A stretch of 64,000 nt of DNA from Cupriavidus alkaliphilus (GCF_900094595.1 NZ_FMAD01000011.1:186001-250000); one strand, 5' to 3'. Positions 8,372 to 16,982 are shown, counted from the stretch's first letter. Numbers and translations: made by a program. Notes: generated by a model from the sequence alone, not told the origin.

Positions 8372-9705
8372 TCGAACGACTGTTTGCCCTGGTCATCCTG
8401 TGCCTTGCGCTGGCGCTGCCGTTCGCGCTGGCCGCCCTTGCCACCGGTGACCTGCTGCTGGCCTTTGTGTTCTTCTATCCGCTGTTCATGTCCGGCCTGT
8501 GGATCGCCGGCGGCCTGTACTTCTGGTGGCACTGGGAGCGCAAATGGCGCTGGGGCGCCGAACGCGAGGCGCCCGAGGTGCCCGGCCAGCCATTCATCTC
8601 GATCCTGGTGCCGTGCTACAACGAGGAAAAGAACGGCGAGGAAACCCTGCTGGCGGCGCTGGCGCAGCGCTATCCGGACTTCGAGGTGATCGCCATCAAC
8701 GACGGCTCGCGCGACGGCACCGGCGCCTTGCTCGACACGCTGGCGGCGCGGCACCCGCGCCTGCGCGTGGTGCACCTGGCGCACAACCAGGGCAAGGCCA
8801 TGGCGCTGCGCATGGGCGCGCTGGCGGCGCGCGGCGAATACCTGGTGTGCATCGACGGCGATGCCGCGCTGGACCCCGACGCCGCCGCCTACCTGGTCGC
8901 GCCGATGGTGGCCAACCCGCGCGTGGGCGCGGTCACCGGCAACCCGCGCATCCGTACCCGCTCGACGCTGGTGGGGCGGATCCAGGTCGGCGAGTTCTCG
9001 TCGATCATCGGCCTGATCAAGCGCACCCAGCGCGTCTACGGCCAGGTCTTCACCGTCTCGGGCGTGGTCGCGGCGTTCCGGCGCCGCGCGCTGGACCGCG
9101 TGGGCTACTGGAGCCTGGACATGATCACCGAGGACATCGACATCAGCTGGAAGCTGCAGCGCGACCACTGGTCGATCTTCTACGAACCGCGCGCGCTGTG
9201 CTGGATCCTGATGCCCGAGACCGTGCGCGGCCTGCTCAAGCAGCGGCTGCGCTGGGCCCAGGGCGGGGCCGAGGTGTTCATGAAGAACGTGCGCTCGATC
9301 TGGATCTGGCGCCATCGCCGGCTGTGGCCGCTGATGGCGGAGTACTGCCTGTCGGCGGGCTGGGCCTTTGCCTTCGCCATGTCGATCCTGCTGTGGGCGC
9401 TGGGGCATTTCATCGAGCTGCCGGCCAATATCCGCATCCAGAAGCTGATGCCGCCGGGCTTTACCGGCATGGTGCTGGCCGCCGTGTGCCTGCTGCAGTT
9501 CGGGCTTAGCGTGCTGATCGACCGCCGCTACGAGCCGCGCCTGGCGCGCACGCTGTACTGGATCATCTGGTATCCGCTGGCGTACTGGATGGTCGGGATG
9601 CTGACCACGCTGCTGGCCTTCCCCAAGGTCATGCTCAAGACCCGGCGCCAGCGCGCGCGCTGGACCAGCCCCGACCGGGGCATCCACACCATGAGGTCGT
9701 CATGA
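8368..9705 (+). CDS. pgaC: PgaC: PNAG synthase, family 2 glycosyltransferase
   Basis: Encodes 445 residues. Two membrane segments precede a cytoplasmic GT2 domain with PCYNEEKN, DGD (162-164) binding UDP-GlcNAc and metal, TED (254-256) as catalytic base region, and QRLRW (292-296), the processive-synthase signature. Further membrane helices follow. It polymerises N-acetylglucosamine at the inner membrane together with PgaD. It overlaps both neighbours by 4 nt, so the operon is tightly coupled. Confidence 0.96.
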   Translation: MIERLFALVILCLALALPFALAALATGDLLLAFVFFYPLFMSGLWIAGGLYFWWHWERKWRWGAEREAPEVPGQPFISILVPCYNEEKNGEETLLAALAQRYPDFEVIAINDGSRDGTGALLDTLAARHPRLRVVHLAHNQGKAMALRMGALAARGEYLVCIDGDAALDPDAAAYLVAPMVANPRVGAVTGNPRIRTRSTLVGRIQVGEFSSIIGLIKRTQRVYGQVFTVSGVVAAFRRRALDRVGYWSLDMITEDIDISWKLQRDHWSIFYEPRALCWILMPETVRGLLKQRLRWAQGGAEVFMKNVRSIWIWRHRRLWPLMAEYCLSAGWAFAFAMSILLWALGHFIELPANIRIQKLMPPGFTGMVLAAVCLLQFGLSVLIDRRYEPRLARTLYWIIWYPLAYWMVGMLTTLLAFPKVMLKTRRQRARWTSPDRGIHTMRSS

Positions 9706-10139
9706 AACCCGAAAGCATGATCATCCGCACCCGCGGCTCGCGCCTGCGCTGGCTGTTCGACGCGCTGCTCACGGCGCTGGCCTGGGCCGGCTTCTTCTAC
9801 CTCGGCGCGAGCGGCATCCGCGCCATCCTGCACGAAGCCTCCGCCGGCCCCGGCGTGCCGTTCTGGGCCGCGCTGCTGCCTACCATGGGCACGCTCACGG
9901 TCTACGTGCTGGTGGGGCTGTTCAACGGCATCGTGCTGCTGTCATGGGCGCTCTACAACCAGTACCGCTTTGCCGGCCTGGACCGCCGCAAGCCGCTGCC
10001 CGCGCTGCGTACCGACGAACTGGCGCGCAGCTTCGGCCTGCCCGGGCAGCGCGTGCGGGCGCTGCAACTGGCCAAGGTGGCGGTGGTGGACCATACGCAT
10101 GAGGGGGAGGTGGCGGACGTGAGGGCGGTGGCGGCGTGA
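9702..10139 (+). CDS. pgaD: PgaD: PNAG synthesis accessory membrane protein
   Basis: Encodes 145 residues with two membrane helices (about 20-42 and 62-88) and a cytoplasmic tail, which matches PgaD in size, topology and position after pgaC. In E. coli PgaC and PgaD form the synthase, and cyclic di-GMP stabilises their contact. That control is plausible here but is not shown by the sequence. The start overlaps the pgaC stop. The tail is longer than usual and slightly repetitive. Confidence 0.88.
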   Translation: MKPESMIIRTRGSRLRWLFDALLTALAWAGFFYLGASGIRAILHEASAGPGVPFWAALLPTMGTLTVYVLVGLFNGIVLLSWALYNQYRFAGLDRRKPLPALRTDELARSFGLPGQRVRALQLAKVAVVDHTHEGEVADVRAVAA

Positions 10140-10159
10140 GGGAATTGGAGCGGTTGGCT

Positions 10160-10183
10160 GCCGGGCGGTTGCGGCCGCCCGGC
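10160..10183. terminator. Hairpin between convergent genes (no T run)
   Basis: GCCGGGCGG pairs with CCGCCCGGC around a 6-nt loop, 20 bp after the pgaD stop and before the end of the convergent oxidoreductase gene. A U tract is missing, so this may be a stability or pausing element rather than a classic intrinsic terminator. Confidence 0.45.
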
Positions 10184-10249
10184 CCCGAGGCATCGTAGTC
10201 CTGTGCTGCTTCCTGGCCGATGCCACCCGGCGCTCCCTGGAGAATGAAG

Positions 10250-11725
10250 TCAGCCTGACCGAGACAAGTCTGCAAATAGCGACTCCGCGGACTGTATGCC
10301 AGACAGAATTGCCGAGGGCACGCCATAGCCCGGGAACGTCGTTTGTCCGCCCAGGTATAGCCCGCTGACCGGTGTCCGATGCGGGAGGAACCGGTGGGGT
10401 GGAGCACCCGGGGCAATTCCATACAGCGCACCTTCATACAATTGTCGTTGCCGGGCAAAGTCCTGCGGATCGAGTACGCGGGTCGTTTCGATGGCGATGC
10501 CGGGGACTCGTTTCTGCAACGCGTCCAGGTATCTCTCCAGTGCCGAATCGCTCCATGCCTGATTCCATTCAGATACTGAGCGAATATCGCCAGCGGGCGC
10601 GTAAAACTCAATGATATGCCTGCCCCCAGGCGCCAGTTCGGGGAGAACTTGAGTAGGCTGTGTGTACGAAATCCATTGCGGGACGTCGGATGTCCGAACA
10701 TGCATCGCGCCTTGTTTTTCCATCGCCGGTACATGGTTGACGATGAACGCGTCTGCTGCCGCAGCACCGGAATATCCGATCTGGATGGAGATCGCTCTGT
10801 GTGACAACGGAGCCTTGTCCGCCTTTACGGCCAGGCTTCGCGGGATGTCGGCGGCACGCAGCAGACTCTTCACCACACCCAATCCCGAACACGTGGCGAC
10901 GACATGCGAGGTCGGGATGCGTTCCCCGTCGGTCAGCACAACGCCATGCACCTGGCCATCCTTGACGGCGATTTCCTTGACCCCGGTACCAAAGCGCACT
11001 GCGACGGATTGACTCTGCAGGTTCCGCAGCAGCGCAGCACTGATGGCTCCCATGCCGCCGCGCGGCAGGTGAAATCCTTCCTCCAGCAAGGCCAGCAAGC
11101 CAATGATCTGTGTCGCGGGGAGCCGGGCGGGTGCGAGGCCTGTGTAGAGCAACGTGGACGCGACGGCAGCTTGCAGGTCCCCATCCGGAAAATAGGACGC
11201 GATCAAGCCATTTACATGCCCGCCCATTCGCGGCAGATGTCTCCAGAGTTTGCCGACGGTACGTAGCAGCGACGGTTCTTCTGGAAGCACGTCGCGGACC
11301 AAGGTTCCGTAGATCGGACGCCAGTCGTCCCGTAGCCGGGCCAGCCCGTCTCGCAGCGCCTGCGTCCGACGGTTGTGGTTGGCCCCTTCCATATACGAGT
11401 GCTCCGCTGTCGAAAGGTGCACGGCGGTGCCATTGTCCAGATAAGTAGCGTGGGGCTTTGCTATGCGGACGAGCTCGACTTCGTCATCGAAGCTGAGGCC
11501 CAGGCGCCCGAAGGCCGCGCGAAGCAATGAAGGCACGGCCACGTATACCGCGCCATTGTTGAAGGTATATCCGTCGGACACCTCGGTCGAACAGCATCCG
11601 CCCGCGCTCTGCTGCGCCTCCACGACCATCACCGGGATGCCACGCCGGGATAGCGAAAGCGCAGCAGCCAAGCCTGAGAGACCCGCTCCGATGACTACCG
11701 TGGGAAATTCTTTCCTTGCGCGCAT
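10250..11725 (-). CDS. FAD-dependent phytoene-desaturase-like oxidoreductase
   Basis: Encodes 491 residues. The dinucleotide-binding motif VVIGAGLSGLAAAL is at the N terminus, followed by the flavin-adjacent VEAQQSAGGCCST. The C terminus has the second FAD motif SGLYLGGQTTFPGYGVPSAI, as in CrtI/COG1233 proteins. The substrate is unknown; no other carotenoid genes are here. ATG 11725 is preceded by a good GGGGAAG ribosome site. The longer frame would translate through the operator. It is divergent from the TetR gene and is probably repressed by it. Base composition looks less GC-rich than the flanking genes. Confidence 0.85.
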   Translation of the reverse strand: MRARKEFPTVVIGAGLSGLAAALSLSRRGIPVMVVEAQQSAGGCCSTEVSDGYTFNNGAVYVAVPSLLRAAFGRLGLSFDDEVELVRIAKPHATYLDNGTAVHLSTAEHSYMEGANHNRRTQALRDGLARLRDDWRPIYGTLVRDVLPEEPSLLRTVGKLWRHLPRMGGHVNGLIASYFPDGDLQAAVASTLLYTGLAPARLPATQIIGLLALLEEGFHLPRGGMGAISAALLRNLQSQSVAVRFGTGVKEIAVKDGQVHGVVLTDGERIPTSHVVATCSGLGVVKSLLRAADIPRSLAVKADKAPLSHRAISIQIGYSGAAAADAFIVNHVPAMEKQGAMHVRTSDVPQWISYTQPTQVLPELAPGGRHIIEFYAPAGDIRSVSEWNQAWSDSALERYLDALQKRVPGIAIETTRVLDPQDFARQRQLYEGALYGIAPGAPPHRFLPHRTPVSGLYLGGQTTFPGYGVPSAILSGIQSAESLFADLSRSG

Positions 11726-11745
11726 CAACGACTTCCCCTGCAATA

Positions 11746-11777
11746 TTGGACACTGTACAATATTAGACATTGTCCAA
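11746..11777. promoter_or_regulatory. 32-bp palindromic operator between oxidoreductase and TetR genes
   Basis: TTGGACA at 11746 and TGTCCAA at 11771-11777 are the ends of a dyad centred on AATATT; 26 of 32 positions are symmetric. Each half is itself near-palindromic (GACA-N-TGT and GACA-N-TGTC). The site therefore looks like two adjacent dimer sites, as TetR-family proteins often use. It lies 17 bp before the TetR start codon and 20 bp before the oxidoreductase start. Confidence 0.8.
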
Positions 11778-11793
11778 TTCAGCCGCAACTGTG

Positions 11794-12438
11794 ATGAGCG
11801 AAGACGACCGGATTGCCCGCAAAAGAAAGCAGACACGCGATCGCATCGCTGCCGCCGCGCACGCGCTATTTGAACGCGACGGATATGAAGGGGTCACGAT
11901 GGAACAGATCGCAGCAGAGGCGGATGTTGCAAGAGGAACGCTCTACAACCACTTCCCCGTCAAAGAGGCGGTACTGGTGCACTGGATGCACAACGAGCTC
12001 GAGCAGGACCTGCAAGCGGTGGTCGAGGACTACGTTCTGAGTCGGGAGTCCTTCGTCGCACGCGTGGCAACGCTGTGGCATGGCTCGGCCAGCTGGTGGG
12101 AACACCATCGCCAGTATGCGGCGCCGTATATCCGCTTCCGCTTCCAGCAGGTGCGTGATGGAATGGAGCAGCAGGCCAGCTCGGACATGCTTCCCTTGTA
12201 CGTGCTACTGATCGACCAGGCACAGCAGGCTGGAGAGCTCCGGTCCGATACGGCGGCCGGGCGCCTGGCGCACTATCTGCATTTCCTGTACCTGGGTGCC
12301 GTCATGACCTGGCTGAGCGGCGCGGACGTGCGCCTGGAAGACGAGCTTTGCACAGCCCTGGACTTCTTCATGCAGGGAGCGGCCCATACTGATGGCACTG
12401 CGCGTAGCGATCTCAGGAAACCGAATGACCAAGCTTGA
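11794..12438 (+). CDS. TetR-family transcriptional regulator
   Basis: Encodes 214 residues. The N-terminal helix-turn-helix spans about 10-60 (RDRIAAAAHALFERDGY, VTMEQIAAEADVARGTLYNHF). A divergent ligand-binding domain rich in aromatic residues follows. ATG 11794 is chosen because the TTG at 11770 lies inside the operator. It most likely represses itself and the divergent oxidoreductase gene. Its end overlaps the downstream acetyltransferase gene by 14 nt, which implies co-transcription. Confidence 0.92.
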   Translation: MSEDDRIARKRKQTRDRIAAAAHALFERDGYEGVTMEQIAAEADVARGTLYNHFPVKEAVLVHWMHNELEQDLQAVVEDYVLSRESFVARVATLWHGSASWWEHHRQYAAPYIRFRFQQVRDGMEQQASSDMLPLYVLLIDQAQQAGELRSDTAAGRLAHYLHFLYLGAVMTWLSGADVRLEDELCTALDFFMQGAAHTDGTARSDLRKPNDQA

Positions 12439-12943
12439 TGCGATCCTGATCAGGAGCGAGCGTCCGGACGACGCACACGCCATTACCCAGGTGACACAGG
12501 CGGCCTTCGCCGTCGCTCCCCACTCCAGTGGCACGGAACAACTGATCATCGCGGCCCTGAGGGCGGCGGGACAGTTGCAGATCTCGCTTGTCGCGGAACT
12601 GTCAGGCAAGGTTGTCGGCCATGTCGCCATTTCCCCCGTCGACATCTCCGACGGCAATGCGCAATGGTACGGACTTGGTCCGGTATCGGTCATGCCTGCT
12701 TATCAAGGCATGGGGGTGGGCTCGCAACTCATACGTGCGGCTCTGGATCGCCTGAGACAGTCCGGCGCGCAAGGTTGCGTAGTCCTCGGGGAACCGGCCT
12801 ACTATTCCCGCTTTGGATTCTCAACACAGTCGTCGCTCGTGCTACCCGGAGTTCCGGCGGACTACTTTCAAGCCATTGCGTTCGGCCCGCACGTGCCCTC
12901 GGGTGTCGTCAAGTATCACGAGTCATTTGACGTGAAGGGCTAG
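12425..12943 (+). CDS. GNAT-family N-acetyltransferase (YhbS-like)
   Basis: Encodes 172 residues. The acetyl-CoA pyrophosphate loop is visible in VMPAYQGMGVGSQLI, followed by the late motif GEPAYYSRFGF that is typical of the YhbS/COG3153 subgroup. The substrate is unknown. The start at 12425 has AGGAAA at 12415-12420; the ATG at 12392 lies further inside the TetR gene and has a weaker context. It is co-transcribed with tetR. Nothing obvious links it to the oxidoreductase. Confidence 0.85.
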   Translation: MTKLDAILIRSERPDDAHAITQVTQAAFAVAPHSSGTEQLIIAALRAAGQLQISLVAELSGKVVGHVAISPVDISDGNAQWYGLGPVSVMPAYQGMGVGSQLIRAALDRLRQSGAQGCVVLGEPAYYSRFGFSTQSSLVLPGVPADYFQAIAFGPHVPSGVVKYHESFDVKG

Positions 12944-13042
12944 CTCCGGAAGCAGGCAAGGGGACACGACCACACCGTCTTGATGGTGCCTGAGTCAGCA
13001 GCCATGTCATGTTCGCGAAGTCCAAAGGACGTTTGCGGGCAG

Positions 13043-13696
13043 TCAGTGTTGCGCCATTCGCGCGACCGTCCGATGTCCAGACAGGCCGCCGGCACCGACA
13101 AACAGCAGCGCGATACCCAGATTCCACAACAAGACCATCGCGCTGGCCTCCAGCGGATGAACGAGTAGCAGGCTCGCAGCCGCGAAGGCGGCAACGGCAA
13201 GGCCCGCGCACATCGCCACCGGCGCAGGCGAGAGGCGTGCGACATGGCGCAACATCGCCGCCAGGGCAATGGCCAGCGGCGTGCTGATCATCACCAGCGT
13301 TGCGAAGCAGCGCGCGGTCTCGCCGGGCGATACGCCTGCCGGCCCGATCTCCACCCAGTTGGTGAGACAGCCGTAACCGATGGTCCCCATCCAGACGGCC
13401 AGCGATGGTAGCGGCAACCACAGCCAGCGGCGCGAGCGACCCGGCACGCTGGCGATGAAGGCGGCCGCCGCGGCCAGGACGCCGGTCACGATGGCGGCTG
13501 CAATGCTGAGCGCGAACACTGGCTGCTGGAACTTCAGCGCAAGGTCTGGCCGCACGCCATTCACGAGCATGACCAGCGCCAGCAACAGCGCAGCCAGGAA
13601 CGCCCAGCACACCACCCGCACCCAGGGCCGGTGCAAGCGCCGAACCGGATTGGCGTCGGCCACCAGCGACTCGATCAGGTCATGGGTGTCTCTCAC
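13043..13696 (-). CDS. nrsF: NrsF-family (DUF1109) membrane anti-sigma factor
   Basis: Encodes 217 residues with six predicted membrane helices and a short cytoplasmic N terminus (MRDTHDLIESLVADANPVRR). This is the layout of NrsF/DUF1109 proteins, which hold SigF-type ECF factors inactive at the membrane. The start overlaps the sigma gene stop (ATGA). In Caulobacter the related SigF-NrsF pair responds to heavy metals and controls bufferin operons, and the same arrangement is seen here. The region from 12944 to 13042, between this gene and the convergent GNAT gene, shows nothing. Confidence 0.9.
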   Translation of the reverse strand: MRDTHDLIESLVADANPVRRLHRPWVRVVCWAFLAALLLALVMLVNGVRPDLALKFQQPVFALSIAAAIVTGVLAAAAAFIASVPGRSRRWLWLPLPSLAVWMGTIGYGCLTNWVEIGPAGVSPGETARCFATLVMISTPLAIALAAMLRHVARLSPAPVAMCAGLAVAAFAAASLLLVHPLEASAMVLLWNLGIALLFVGAGGLSGHRTVARMAQH

Positions 13697-14388
13697 GGCT
13701 TGCTACCTTCGGATTCGAACAGTTTGCGCAGCGTCTTCAGGGCGCGATGGGTGGCCACCTTCAGGGCGCCGACAGACATGCCGCTGGCGGCGGCGGCCTC
13801 TTTCAATGACATTTCCTCTAGTTTCAGCATGCGCAGCGCCTCGCGCTGTCCGGCAGGCAGACCGTCGACCGCGTCGTGCAGCGCGCGCGCGTCCAATGCC
13901 ATTTCCTGAAGGTTCGCGCCGAGGTCGGGAAGGGTTTCCGCTTCGGCGTCGAGCGGCGTTTCGCGCGCACTGGTACGTGCCCGCCGGCGCAGGCTGTCGA
14001 TAATGCGCCGGCGGGCGATGGCCACCAGCCATGGACCGAACGGACGTGCCGGGTCGTAGGTGTGACGCACGGCGTGAATCGTGAGCAGCACATCCTGCAC
14101 GATGTCCTCGATATCCCCATGATTGCGGACCTGCCGCATGGCCAGCGCGCGGATGTACGGGGTGATGCCTTCGAGCAGGCGGCGATACGCCGCGCGGTCG
14201 CCTGCCTGCGCGCGGGCCATCATGGCCGACCAGTCCGGCGTGCCGTCCGGGCGGCGCGGCGGCCCGGACAACGGGCCAGGAACCGCCGCATCGTCCGTGG
14301 CGTGCGCCAGGCCCGGCTTGCCGCCGGCATGGTGGCCCTGGCGCTGCGAGCGGTCGGCTTGGGAAGGCATGCCTGAATTCTGCTTCAT
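13693..14388 (-). CDS. ECF sigma factor (SigF-like), partner of NrsF
   Basis: Encodes 231 residues. A poorly conserved N-terminal extension of about 50 residues precedes region 2 (YIRALAMRQVRNHGDIEDIVQDVLLTIH) and region 4 (LPAGQREALRMLKLEEMSLKEAAAASGMSVGALKVATHRAL). The exact start is unsure because no good ribosome site precedes 14388; ATG 14370 is an alternative. It would direct RNA polymerase to the divergent bufferin promoter when NrsF releases it. Confidence 0.92.
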   Translation of the reverse strand: MKQNSGMPSQADRSQRQGHHAGGKPGLAHATDDAAVPGPLSGPPRRPDGTPDWSAMMARAQAGDRAAYRRLLEGITPYIRALAMRQVRNHGDIEDIVQDVLLTIHAVRHTYDPARPFGPWLVAIARRRIIDSLRRRARTSARETPLDAEAETLPDLGANLQEMALDARALHDAVDGLPAGQREALRMLKLEEMSLKEAAAASGMSVGALKVATHRALKTLRKLFESEGSKP

Positions 14389-14428
14389 GGCGGGCCGCTT
14401 GTCGCCCGGTTAATTTTTCCGACGATGC

Positions 14429-14454
14429 GTAACCTTTCGTCGCGCGGGGCCGAA
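14429..14454 (+). promoter_or_regulatory. ECF-type promoter for the buf operon
   Basis: GTAACC at 14429-14434 and CGAA at 14451-14454 are separated by exactly 16 nt. This is the form I recall for Caulobacter SigF promoters. It predicts transcription starting near 14460, about 45 nt before bufA. The adjacent divergent gene encodes a SigF-like factor, so the match is meaningful. Confidence 0.65.
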
Positions 14455-14505
14455 TCTCCTGACACGGCTCCGGATCCCGGGCCGCAACCGTCAGGAGAAT
14501 GCGAG

Positions 14506-14826
14506 ATGAACAAGCATGCATTGGCCGCATCCACCTTGTCGTCTGCCCTCGGGCTGGCGCTTGCCATGGTCACCGCGCCCGCGCAAGCGCAAGCCACGAA
14601 GGACGCGGGCGCGACGCCCCAGGTCGTGAAGGACAACATGGCGAGGATGGAAAAGGGCAAGCTGGAGAAGTGCTATGGCATCAATGCCGTGGCCAAGAAC
14701 GACTGCGCGGAAGGTGCGCATTCCTGCGCGGGGCAAGCCACGCAGGCACGCGATGCCAAATCCTTCGTGTTGCTGCCCGCCGGCGATTGCAGCAAGATCC
14801 AGGGCGGCAAGCTGAAGGCCTCCTGA
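14506..14826 (+). CDS. bufA: BufA: bufferin-type metallophore precursor (DUF2282)
   Basis: Encodes 106 residues. A Sec-type signal peptide ends near APAQAQA. The mature part has exactly four cysteines (C56, C67, C74, C95), in contexts like those of bufferin 1 precursors. Bufferins are periplasmic peptides whose cysteines are converted to thiooxazoles by a DUF692 enzyme and which bind copper (established for Caulobacter and related systems). ATG 14506 has an AGGAGAA site 6 nt upstream. It is the first gene of bufABCD, behind an ECF-type promoter. Confidence 0.88.
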   Translation: MNKHALAASTLSSALGLALAMVTAPAQAQATKDAGATPQVVKDNMARMEKGKLEKCYGINAVAKNDCAEGAHSCAGQATQARDAKSFVLLPAGDCSKIQGGKLKAS

Positions 14827-14837
14827 GGCCGGGCGCC

Positions 14838-15728
14838 ATGGCTGCTGCGGCCACCGCCCAGCCACGCGGGCTGGGCCCGATCCCGCCGCGCGTCGGGATC
14901 GGACTGCGCTTCCGGCACCATCAGGCGGTGGTGGAGGAACGCCCGGCGGTGGCCTGGTTCGAGGTGCATACGGAGAACTACATGGGCGGTGGCCGCATGC
15001 CGGCCTGCCTCGACGCCATTCGCCGGGACTACGCGCTGTCGCTGCACGGCGTTGGCCTGTCGCTGGGCAGTGCAGACGGGCTGGACCCGGTGCATCTGGC
15101 GCGGGTGCGCAAGGTGGTTGAACGCTTCGAGCCCGGGCTGGTGTCGGAGCATCTGTCCTGGAGCATCACCCGCGGCACGTATCTGGCCGACCTGCTGCCC
15201 TTGCCGATGACCGACGAGGCGCTGGCCGTGGTTTGCGCGCATGTCGACCAGGTCCAGGGCGCGCTGCGGCGCCGCATCCTGGTCGAGAACCCGTCTACCT
15301 GCCTCCGGTATCGCCACTCGACCATTCCCGAGTGGGAATTCATCGCCGAAGTGGCGCGGCGCACCGGGTGCGGCATCCTGTGTGACGTCAACAATATCTA
15401 TGTCAGCGCCAGCAACCACGGATGGGACGCCATGACATACCTGCACGCGCTTGCACCGGCTGCCATCGGCGAGATCCATCTGGCAGGCCACAGCGTGCGT
15501 GAACTCGGCAACGGGCAGGTCCTGCGCATCGACGATCACGGCTCGCGCGTGGCACCGGCGGTATGGGCGCTCTACGCGGCGGCGCTCGGGCAGTTCGGGC
15601 CGGTGCCGACGCTGATCGAATGGGATACGAACGTGCCGCCTCTCGATGTACTGATGGGCGAAGCGCGTATCGCCCAGGCGGTACTGGAACAACAGCCAGA
15701 TGCCATCCGGCCAGCCCTCACTGCTTGA
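14838..15728 (+). CDS. bufB: BufB: DUF692 multinuclear iron oxygenase (MNIO)
   Basis: Encodes 296 residues, a TIM-barrel DUF692 protein. Conserved metal-binding motifs are visible in order: EVHTENYM, LSLHGVGLSLG, SEHLSWS, VENPSTCL, CDVNNIYVSASNHGWD, GEIHLAGH and IEWDTNVP. MNIO enzymes modify precursor cysteines with a partner protein. It lies 11 nt after bufA and overlaps bufC, so its substrate is almost certainly BufA. The open frame extends further upstream inside bufA, but ATG 14838 fits the family length. Confidence 0.93.
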   Translation: MAAAATAQPRGLGPIPPRVGIGLRFRHHQAVVEERPAVAWFEVHTENYMGGGRMPACLDAIRRDYALSLHGVGLSLGSADGLDPVHLARVRKVVERFEPGLVSEHLSWSITRGTYLADLLPLPMTDEALAVVCAHVDQVQGALRRRILVENPSTCLRYRHSTIPEWEFIAEVARRTGCGILCDVNNIYVSASNHGWDAMTYLHALAPAAIGEIHLAGHSVRELGNGQVLRIDDHGSRVAPAVWALYAAALGQFGPVPTLIEWDTNVPPLDVLMGEARIAQAVLEQQPDAIRPALTA

Positions 15729-16512
15729 GCTGCAGCGCGCGTTCGCCCGGGAGCTGGAGGATGCTGCCACCGGCGGGGCCTCGGCGCACGTGGTCGCTGA
15801 CGGGCTGGCGCCGCAGGCGCGGCTGGACCTCTACCGCAACACCGCCACCGCGACGCTGGTAGCCGCGCTGCGCCTGTCCTATCCGGCCGTCCATGCCCTG
15901 ACAGGCCCCGGGTTCTTCGAAGGTGCGTGCCGGCGGTTTATCGTGCAGTCAGCCCCGCAGAGCGCGTGGCTGGATGTGTACGGCGACGGGTTCGCGGATT
16001 TCCTGGCGCGCCTGCCTGAGGCGGGCGCGATCGACTACCTGCCTGACGTCGCCCGGCTGGAATGGGCCGTGAGTACGGTCTTGCACGCGCCGGACGCCAT
16101 GCCGCTCGATCTGCGCCGCCTGGCTGAATCCGACCTTTCCGCAGCCGGCGCCATGCACTTCCTGCCGCATCCCGCGGTGCGGCTGGTACATGCCGCGTTT
16201 CCCGTCGATGCCATCTGGCGCGCGGTGCTGAACCGCGACGACCACGCGCTGGCGCGCATCGACCCGGCTGCGGGCGCGGTCCGGCTGCTGGTGCGCCGCA
16301 CGCCGGACGGCATCGACGTCGCCCGGCTGGGCGCGTGGCAATGGCAATTCACGGCGGCCTTGCTGGCCGGGCAGCCACTGCACGCCGCGCTCGACCCCGT
16401 GCCTGCGGCGGACGCTCAAGCGTGGCTGGCGTGGCTGTTGTCGGCCGGCTGCTTTATCGGCTTCGGCCCGGCCCGGGCCGCTGATTTGCCCATCCCGGAG
16501 CATTCGCCATGA
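15700..16512 (+). CDS. bufC: BufC: DUF2063-type partner protein of the MNIO enzyme
   Basis: Encodes 270 residues. The N-terminal DUF2063 domain (LLELQRAFARELEDA, LDLYRNTATATLVAALRLSYPAVHAL) is the usual DUF692 companion, thought to recruit the precursor. The C-terminal half is a less conserved alpha/beta domain. It overlaps bufB by 29 nt and bufD by 4 nt. No catalytic motif is expected for this role. Confidence 0.88.
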   Translation: MPSGQPSLLELQRAFARELEDAATGGASAHVVADGLAPQARLDLYRNTATATLVAALRLSYPAVHALTGPGFFEGACRRFIVQSAPQSAWLDVYGDGFADFLARLPEAGAIDYLPDVARLEWAVSTVLHAPDAMPLDLRRLAESDLSAAGAMHFLPHPAVRLVHAAFPVDAIWRAVLNRDDHALARIDPAAGAVRLLVRRTPDGIDVARLGAWQWQFTAALLAGQPLHAALDPVPAADAQAWLAWLLSAGCFIGFGPARAADLPIPEHSP

Positions 16513-16982
16513 CACACGCCGCGTCCTCCCCCCGCGCCTCCGCCACCCTTGCCGCGCGCGTGCAGCGCGTGGTGGATCGGCTCGATCGCATACCGTACAC
16601 AGTCCTGGCGATTCCATTGCGGCTAGCGGTTGCCACCGTGTTCTGGAATTCGGCCATGGCCAAGCTGGCCAACTGGGCAACGGCGGTGGAGCTGTTCCGG
16701 GAGGAATACCGGCTGCCGCTGCTGTCGCCGGAGCTGGGCGCCTCCCTGGCGGTATCCGTTGAACTGACCGCACCAGTGCTGCTGATACTCGGCCTGGCAA
16801 CCCGCCCGGTGGCGCTGATACTGCTTGGCATGATCGCGTCGATCCAGTTGCTGGTCTATCCGCAGGCATGGCCCACGCATATCCAGTGGGCGGCGATGCT
16901 GCTGGTGCTGCTGGCCCGGGGCGCCGGGGCGCTGTCGCTCGACTGGCTGATCCGCCGGCATTTCAACGCAGCGGCGCGCTGA
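16509..16982 (+). CDS. bufD: BufD: DoxX-family membrane protein
   Basis: Encodes 157 residues with four membrane helices. The DoxX signature is recognisable in PLRLAVATVFWNSAMAKLANW and in the later helix with LLILGLATRPVALILLGM. DoxX proteins accompany bufferin operons (BufD), possibly in redox or export of the modified peptide; this role is inferred. It is the last gene of the operon and ends 42 bp before the convergent sctR. Confidence 0.85.
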   Translation: MTHAASSPRASATLAARVQRVVDRLDRIPYTVLAIPLRLAVATVFWNSAMAKLANWATAVELFREEYRLPLLSPELGASLAVSVELTAPVLLILGLATRPVALILLGMIASIQLLVYPQAWPTHIQWAAMLLVLLARGAGALSLDWLIRRHFNAAAR

